Part shown: piece by piece, positions 30,572 to 35,330 of the stretch
How the letters are laid out: each line of letters begins with the position of its first letter
Position numbering within the stretch: the stretch's first letter is position 1
Source of the DNA: Fretibacterium sp.
GTDB taxonomy: Bacteria > Synergistota > Synergistia > Synergistales > Aminobacteriaceae
Length of the DNA: 35,330 nt
Assembly (NCBI GenBank): GCA_024681935.1
Contig: JAIKZX010000119.1
Location: 1-35,330, forward strand
Direction: 5' to 3'
The notes under the pieces: model-generated
Seen by the model: the letters and a program-made list of their open reading frames with translations, nothing else
Database searches by the model: none
Told to the model about the DNA's origin: nothing
Program-made: the position numbers and the translations under genes

Positions 30572-32521
30572 ATGGACGCTAAGACAAGCGAGAAAGTTTT
30601 TTATATCACGACCCCAATCTATTATGTGAACGACATTCCCCACATCGGCCACGCTTACACGACCATTGCCTGCGACACGATGAGCCGCTATAAGCGCATG
30701 AAGGGCTTTGACGTCCACTTCCTGACTGGCACGGATGAGCACGGTCAGAAGATTCAGGCCGCTGCAGAGAAGCAGGGCATCACCCCCCAGGCTCTGGTGG
30801 ATAAAATACACCTTAACTTCAAGGAGCTTTGGAAGGTCCTCAACATCAGCAACAATGACTTTATCCGCACGACGGAGGAACGTCATATCCAGGTGGTGCA
30901 GGCTATATTCAAAAAATTGATGGACCAGGGAGACATCTACAAGGGAACTTATGAGGGGCACTACTGCGTTCCCTGCGAGACCTATGTCCCGGAGTCCAGC
31001 ATGGGGCCAGGAGGGACGTGCCCCGACTGCGGCCGCCCCCTCACGATGATGAAGGAGGAAAGCTACTTCTTCTGCGGTTCAAAGTATGTTCCGCAGCTCA
31101 TTGAATATTACGAAAAGCACCTGAACGGAGTGATGCCCCGAATCCGCTACAACGAGATCATGAGCTTTCTGCGGGGCGAGGTCCACGACCAGTCCGTCTC
31201 CCGGACGACGCTAAAGTGGGGTATTCCTGTTCCCGGAGATGAAAAGCACGTCGTCTACGTTTGGTTTGACGCACTCATCAATTACGTCACTGCCGTGGGC
31301 TACCTGGATGACCCGGAGAAATTCCGTCATTACTGGCCAGCTGTCCGTCACATGGTTGGAAAGGACATCATTCGCTTCCACTGCGTCATCTGGCCGCTCA
31401 TGCTGTTAGCTCTGGGGCTTCCCCTGCCTCAGACTGTCATCGCACACGGCTGGTGGACTGTGGACGGGGAGAAGATGAGCAAGTCCAAGGGCAATGTGGT
31501 GAATCCCTTCACGATGGTGAAGGATTATGGACTTGACCCCTTCCGTTACTTCCTGCTGCGCGAGGTCCCCTTTGGAAACGATGGCGACTTCTCAGAGGCC
31601 GCACTGGTTGGCCGATTTAATAGTGATCTTGCCAACGATTTAGGCAACCTGCTGAACCGTACGCTCCAGATGATTGAGAACTATCGGGGAGGGGTTGTTC
31701 CTGAAGGGAAGAATAAAAGTGATCAGAACAACATTATCGGCAATGTGCTGAAAAATGTTGATGAAGCCATGGATTGCTTTGCCTTTGATGATGCGCTGAA
31801 GGAAATATGGGCATTTATTGGGAGAGCCAACAAATATATTGATGAGACCATGCCATGGAAGTTGGCGAAGGAACAAAACAACACGGAAGCTATGGCAGAG
31901 TTGGATTTGGTGCTGATGAACCTCTATGAGGCCTTGAGGTTGACGGCGCTGCTGGTTGCCCCCGTAATGCCCCAGACGGCGCAGAGGATGTGGGCTCAGC
32001 TTGGCATTGAGGGAGACCCTCTGAAAGAGCAGTATGATAATTTCCATTGGGGAGAGGGCGCCGGCACAAAAATACAGAAGACGGAAGTGCTTTTCCCGCG
32101 CATCGATGTGAAGGAGTGGCAGAAGGCCAGGGAGGAGAAAAAAATGGAGGAGGAAAAGAAGGCTCCGGCGATGGAGCACGAGGCGGAGATTGAGATCGAC
32201 GCTTTTAAGGCCGTTGAAATGCGGGTTGCTCAGATTGTGAAGGCAGAGGAGATCCCAAAGTCCCGCAAGCTCTACAAATTAGAGGTCGATTTGGGCTATG
32301 AGAAGCGCACGGTCTGCTCCGGCATCAAGGCGTTCTTCACGCCGGAGGAGCTGGCGGGCAAGCGCGTTATCCTGGTGACGAACCTTAAACCAGCAAAACT
32401 TTGTGGAATTGAGAGCAATGGGATGATTCTGGCGGCCTCCGTCAAGGTTGACGGCAACGCGGAGTCCCTGACTCTTGTGGCTCCCGAGGGCAATATCCCC
32501 CTGGGAAGCCGCGTGAGCTGA
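30572..32521 (+). CDS. metG: Methionyl-tRNA synthetase
   Basis: A 649-residue class I aminoacyl-tRNA synthetase that charges tRNA-Met. The HIGH motif is H24-I-G-H27 in PHIGHAYT; the KMSKS loop is K301-MSKS; the connective-peptide zinc site has C132, C135, C150 and C153 (CVPC and CPDC). Anticodon-binding residues follow, and the C-terminal domain from about 545 is a tRNA-binding (Trbp111-like) OB-fold (FKAVEMRVAQIVKAEEIP, then GMILAAS), separated by a Lys/Glu-rich linker. The full-length form with appended OB-fold matches the Bacillus/Thermotoga layout. ATG 30572 has CGGAGG about 8 bases upstream. Confidence 0.97.
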   Translation: MDAKTSEKVFYITTPIYYVNDIPHIGHAYTTIACDTMSRYKRMKGFDVHFLTGTDEHGQKIQAAAEKQGITPQALVDKIHLNFKELWKVLNISNNDFIRTTEERHIQVVQAIFKKLMDQGDIYKGTYEGHYCVPCETYVPESSMGPGGTCPDCGRPLTMMKEESYFFCGSKYVPQLIEYYEKHLNGVMPRIRYNEIMSFLRGEVHDQSVSRTTLKWGIPVPGDEKHVVYVWFDALINYVTAVGYLDDPEKFRHYWPAVRHMVGKDIIRFHCVIWPLMLLALGLPLPQTVIAHGWWTVDGEKMSKSKGNVVNPFTMVKDYGLDPFRYFLLREVPFGNDGDFSEAALVGRFNSDLANDLGNLLNRTLQMIENYRGGVVPEGKNKSDQNNIIGNVLKNVDEAMDCFAFDDALKEIWAFIGRANKYIDETMPWKLAKEQNNTEAMAELDLVLMNLYEALRLTALLVAPVMPQTAQRMWAQLGIEGDPLKEQYDNFHWGEGAGTKIQKTEVLFPRIDVKEWQKAREEKKMEEEKKAPAMEHEAEIEIDAFKAVEMRVAQIVKAEEIPKSRKLYKLEVDLGYEKRTVCSGIKAFFTPEELAGKRVILVTNLKPAKLCGIESNGMILAASVKVDGNAESLTLVAPEGNIPLGSRVS

Positions 32522-32594
32522 TGAATCATTAAGGGAAAAACATCCATGAAATCCCAATTTAGACTGGGGTTAAGCTGACGGACGGGGTGATACG

Positions 32595-33737
32595 ATGCGG
32601 CTCATCAAATCAAAAGAGATGAGCTTCCTTGAGGCTGAGCTGGAGCTGTGGCTTGATAACGCCCTGATCAGCGAGGAACAGGGCGCCCGGATACGCGCGC
32701 TTTATGCCGTCCGCCGGCGTTCTCTGCCTTTAATTCTGCTGGAAATCGGAGGAGCGCTGCTGGCCCTCGGGGGCATCAGTTTCGCTGCGGCGAACTGGCA
32801 GGTCATGTCCCGCCTCATGAAGACGGTTCTGATGGTTGGGGCGTATTTTGCATGTCTGATTGGGGCGTGGAGTCAGAGCCAGAAATCCCCTCGTGCCTCA
32901 CGTGCCTTTCTCCTGTTGGCAAGCCTTGTCTATGGCGCGGGGCTTTTTTTAATCGCATGTCTCTACAATCCCGGGCTGGAATGGAAGGATCTCATGCGGT
33001 TTTGGCTTGGCGGGGTTCTGGCGTTTGCCCTGCTCTTTCGGGATTCCTGGCAGGTGCTCCTTGCCCAGGGTGTTGCATTGCTGTATTTCATTGGGACGGA
33101 TGCGGTGAGCCTTTTTGGGGCGTGGCCGCTGCTGCCCGCGTCGGAGTTCATTATGCCGGCTGAGACCTGGCCTGTCGTGGGCACGCTCTGGGCGGCGGCA
33201 CTGTGGGCCGCCAGGATTCCCACAGCGCAGGGTCGGATGTCTCTTTACACGCTCCTGCTTCTGACGCTGGCGGTTCTTGAGTCGCGGGTGCGGGTCTGCT
33301 TCGGCGTGTCCATGGGGCTGATTGTCATGGCGGGAGTGGGCGCCGCTTTGTCGTTCTGTCCGGTGCGCAGAGGGAAACGATGGGTGGAGTTGTTTTCGCT
33401 TTCACTCCTTGGGCTGGCCATGGCCGGAGGCTTCGGCCTGGCCCTCACCTATCCTGAGTGCTGGAGTGACTTTTTTACAAAAATACCGCCGTTCGCCGCT
33501 AAGGAAGTTTTAGCGGCGGGGACGGCGGGATTGCTGGCACTCCTGATGCTGTGGCAGTTCCACAGGGGCTTGACATCGGGAGGCGTTTTCCTCATCTTCC
33601 TCGCGGGGCGCTATTTCTTTGACGGAATCTTCGACCTGATGTCACGCGCCTGGGGCTTCACCGTCATTGGCGCGACGTGCCTTGGGGCAGGGTTTCTGCT
33701 GAAGTGGCGTCTCTCCCAAAAGAAGAAGGAGCTTTGA
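32595..33737 (+). CDS. DUF2157 multi-pass membrane protein
   Basis: A 380-residue protein. The first 40 residues are soluble and helical (FLEAELELWLDNALISEEQGARI), the usual DUF2157 N-terminal region, then some eleven or twelve hydrophobic segments run to the C-terminus, including LPLILLEIGGALLALGGISF and FTVIGATCLGAGFLL. No function is known for the family. The site before ATG 32595 is weak (GGGGTG). It follows metG by 73 bases and ends converging on a minus-strand gene, overlapping it by 74 bases at 33664-33737. No terminator hairpin is seen between the two, so transcription may interfere. Confidence 0.85.
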   Translation: MRLIKSKEMSFLEAELELWLDNALISEEQGARIRALYAVRRRSLPLILLEIGGALLALGGISFAAANWQVMSRLMKTVLMVGAYFACLIGAWSQSQKSPRASRAFLLLASLVYGAGLFLIACLYNPGLEWKDLMRFWLGGVLAFALLFRDSWQVLLAQGVALLYFIGTDAVSLFGAWPLLPASEFIMPAETWPVVGTLWAAALWAARIPTAQGRMSLYTLLLLTLAVLESRVRVCFGVSMGLIVMAGVGAALSFCPVRRGKRWVELFSLSLLGLAMAGGFGLALTYPECWSDFFTKIPPFAAKEVLAAGTAGLLALLMLWQFHRGLTSGGVFLIFLAGRYFFDGIFDLMSRAWGFTVIGATCLGAGFLLKWRLSQKKKEL

Positions 33738-34203
33738 TTCGCCCTGGCATTTTTTGCGCCAGGAACTGCCCAACCTCATCGAAACCATCGGCTCCGGAAG
33801 GAATCAGAATCGCCCGCAGCGGAGTAACGTACAAGTAAACGCAGTCCTTCACACAATAGACGGCATGGACCTGGTCCCACGGCAAAGGATTTTCCAGCCC
33901 TGGGCCCAGAATGCCGTCCTCTTTCAGTGTGACCGTGTAGGCGGCATGTGTGGCGTCTAATCGGCGGGCCTGGGATGTTACCTGTACCAGGAAGGTTCCG
34001 ATCCAAACCCCCGGCAATCCCAGTCCAATAATGCAGAACACGGAGGCCAGCAGTACAGAGCCCCCCATAAGACAGACACAGGATAAAGCGAGCATGAAGC
34101 ATGTAAACAGTGCGGGCCGCCGCCACCGTCCCTCACGCTTGAACACATCGAACAGGGCGAAGCGGCGGAAGGTCCGGCCGTCCAGTTCCACTTGAAGAGT
34201 CAT
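33664..34203 (-). CDS. YcxB-like membrane protein
   Basis: A 179-residue protein with two hydrophobic stretches (about residues 31-53 and 55-75) followed by a soluble part with the YcxB-type C-terminal pattern: a TVTLKEDGI segment, PWDQVHAVYCVKDCVYLYVTP and a RAILIPSGA turn. Such proteins have no known function and resemble PH-like membrane-associated domains. ATG 34203 has GGGAGC about 8 bases upstream and lies two bases past the hydrolase stop, so it is co-transcribed with that gene. The last 25 codons overlap the convergent DUF2157 gene. The C-terminal tail looks low in conservation signals. The family call is moderate. Confidence 0.7.
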   Translation of the reverse strand: MTLQVELDGRTFRRFALFDVFKREGRWRRPALFTCFMLALSCVCLMGGSVLLASVFCIIGLGLPGVWIGTFLVQVTSQARRLDATHAAYTVTLKEDGILGPGLENPLPWDQVHAVYCVKDCVYLYVTPLRAILIPSGADGFDEVGQFLAQKMPGRIKAPSSFGRDATSAETLPQGTSRQ

Positions 34204-34205
34204 GG

Positions 34206-35330
34206 CTAAAGCTCCCGAATCAGGTTCGCATAGACCATCATGGCCTCATCAATCTTGCGAACCTCAATTCTTTCGTCCCGCATATGTGCCAGTTTGTACT
34301 CACCGCAGCCAAAGCCGATTGTCGGGATGCCCATCGTCACGGGCGTGATGGCGTTGGTGCCGAAATCCCAAAAATCGAACCGGTCGGGGACTTTGCCGTA
34401 CACGTCCTTATAGGCGGCGATTATCGCCCGGGTCAGCGGGTGATCTTTCTCAATCCGCCAGGGATTGTGCATGGGCTCATAGACAAGCTCTTCTCCTGTC
34501 CACGTCCTGCGGCGGAGTGTCCCCACCTCCCACGAGGCATTCTTTCCCTGAATCAGGGCGTCCATCTCTCGCTTGATGCCCTCAAGACTCTCTCCCCAGG
34601 CCAGACGGCGGTCCAGGTAGATTGAGCAGGAACTGGGGACAGCGTTCAGCGAGGCGGATACACAGGAAATGTCCGACAGAACGATAGTCCCGTGCTCCTC
34701 GTCCTTCTTGTACAGGGATTGATTCAGAGCTTCGACGCGCTGAATGATTTCAGCCATTTCGTAGACAGCGTTCTTTCCCTTCTCCGGCGCGGAGCCATGG
34801 GCTGACACTCCGTGAGTTGTTACCCGGACCTGAGCCTTGCCCTTGTGTCCCAGGGTGATAACGTTGTCGCAGGGTTCACAGATGACGCAGTAATCCGGGC
34901 GAAGGCCCCGTTCTCTGTAGAGGTGTTTGAGGTTTTCTCCATCGCAGTACTCCTCGCAGACGGTCCCTGTGACATAGACCGTCTTGTCCTCAAGCCAGCC
35001 CTTATCCTTCGCCAGGGCCGCGCCGAAGACGGAAGCACAGAGGGAGGACTTCATGTCCACGCTCCCGCGGCCCCAAAGCCAGCCGTCCACGATACGGCCC
35101 TCAAAGGGCGGATACGTCCACTCGTCCTCGTCATCGGCCCTCACGGTGTCCATGTGAGAGTCAAACTGAATCACCTTTTTCCCGCTGCCAAGCCGACCGA
35201 TAACGTTGCCGGTTTTATCAATACATACCTCGTCATAACCCAGCCTTTTCATCTCCGCCTCGACAAGACGGGCCATGTCTCCCTCTTCATCGGAGAAACT
35301 TTTTGTCTGTACAGCTCTCTGCGCAAAACG
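34206..35330 (-). CDS. M20-family metallohydrolase, YgeY-like (partial, 5' end outside window)
   Basis: The track starts at an internal Met (35276), but the frame is open to the window edge and the added residues (QTKSFSDEEGD) fit the family, so the start is outside. The 375 residues seen are an M20 peptidase/deacylase: metal-ligand motif FDSHMDTV, WGRGSVDMKSS, the catalytic glutamate in VCEEYCDG, a dimerisation-domain HGVSAHGSAPEKG, and the C-terminal FGTNAITPV with FGCGEYKLAH. These match the YgeY/selenium-metabolism hydrolase group and ArgE/DapE relatives. It cleaves an amide of an amino acid or dipeptide; the substrate is unknown. It is followed after two bases by the YcxB-like gene. Confidence 0.88.
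   Translation of the reverse strand, partial: RFAQRAVQTKSFSDEEGDMARLVEAEMKRLGYDEVCIDKTGNVIGRLGSGKKVIQFDSHMDTVRADDEDEWTYPPFEGRIVDGWLWGRGSVDMKSSLCASVFGAALAKDKGWLEDKTVYVTGTVCEEYCDGENLKHLYRERGLRPDYCVICEPCDNVITLGHKGKAQVRVTTHGVSAHGSAPEKGKNAVYEMAEIIQRVEALNQSLYKKDEEHGTIVLSDISCVSASLNAVPSSCSIYLDRRLAWGESLEGIKREMDALIQGKNASWEVGTLRRRTWTGEELVYEPMHNPWRIEKDHPLTRAIIAAYKDVYGKVPDRFDFWDFGTNAITPVTMGIPTIGFGCGEYKLAHMRDERIEVRKIDEAMMVYANLIREL

Noticed and set aside
1-35330. Defence island, mobile element or CRISPR array
   Set aside because: No transposase, integrase, repeat-spacer pattern, restriction or toxin-antitoxin gene was seen. The Cas4-like nuclease signature is part of AddAB-type proteins, and no cas genes are present.

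Overview
The window is an ordinary-looking, gene-dense bacterial chromosome segment. Codon usage is G+C-rich and the short intergenic promoter regions are A+T-rich. I see no rRNA, tRNA, CRISPR array, insertion sequence, phage gene or origin. Gene content (AddAB-type repair, CdaA-CdaR-GlmM, Bacillus-type pyruvate kinase with an extra C-terminal domain, Thermus-like DnaE motif, many amino-acid and peptide functions) fits an anaerobic, amino-acid-using bacterium. Synergistota is my best guess, but this is inference from gene content and not a database match.

Layout. (1) 1-6497, minus strand: a fucA-like aldolase, an AddA-like helicase-nuclease and radA form a tight operon ending in an intrinsic terminator; beyond a gap of about 390 bp lies a fucU/rbsD-family mutarotase cut by the window edge. 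(2) 6569-10710, plus strand: HIT-family protein, YigZ, a leaderless gamma-glutamyltransferase and a pair of short CHR-family transporters, closely packed. (3) 10824-12095: a sodium:dicarboxylate/amino-acid symporter with its own leader and a strong terminator. (4) 12182-15598, minus strand: DUF1294 membrane protein and an AddB-like nuclease, the probable partner of the AddA gene 6 kb away. (5) 15821-18721, plus strand: a polar amino-acid ABC transporter (binding protein, permease, ATPase with an unusual insertion) and a GNAT acetyltransferase. (6) 18722-30519, plus strand: a structured untranslated region, then dnaX-dnaE-pyk-cdaA-cdaR-glmM-galU. (7) metG and a DUF2157 membrane protein, then on the minus strand a YcxB-like membrane protein and an M20/YgeY-like hydrolase that runs off the right edge.

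How it works together: AddA, AddB and RadA would process double-strand breaks and recombination intermediates; DnaX and DnaE are the clamp loader and replicative polymerase; CdaA/CdaR/GlmM link c-di-AMP to cell-wall precursor synthesis, with GalU supplying UDP-glucose; the ABC system, symporter, GGT and M20 hydrolase handle amino acids and peptides.

I found no convincing new defence or mobile system. The best leads are the Fe-S nuclease signature in both the AddA-like and AddB-like proteins, the foldable, promoter-bearing untranslated region before dnaX, and the insertion of about 53 residues in the amino-acid ABC ATPase. Several ORF-track starts were corrected from ribosome-binding sites (radA, chr1, symporter, dnaX, galU), and the right-edge hydrolase was extended to the window end.
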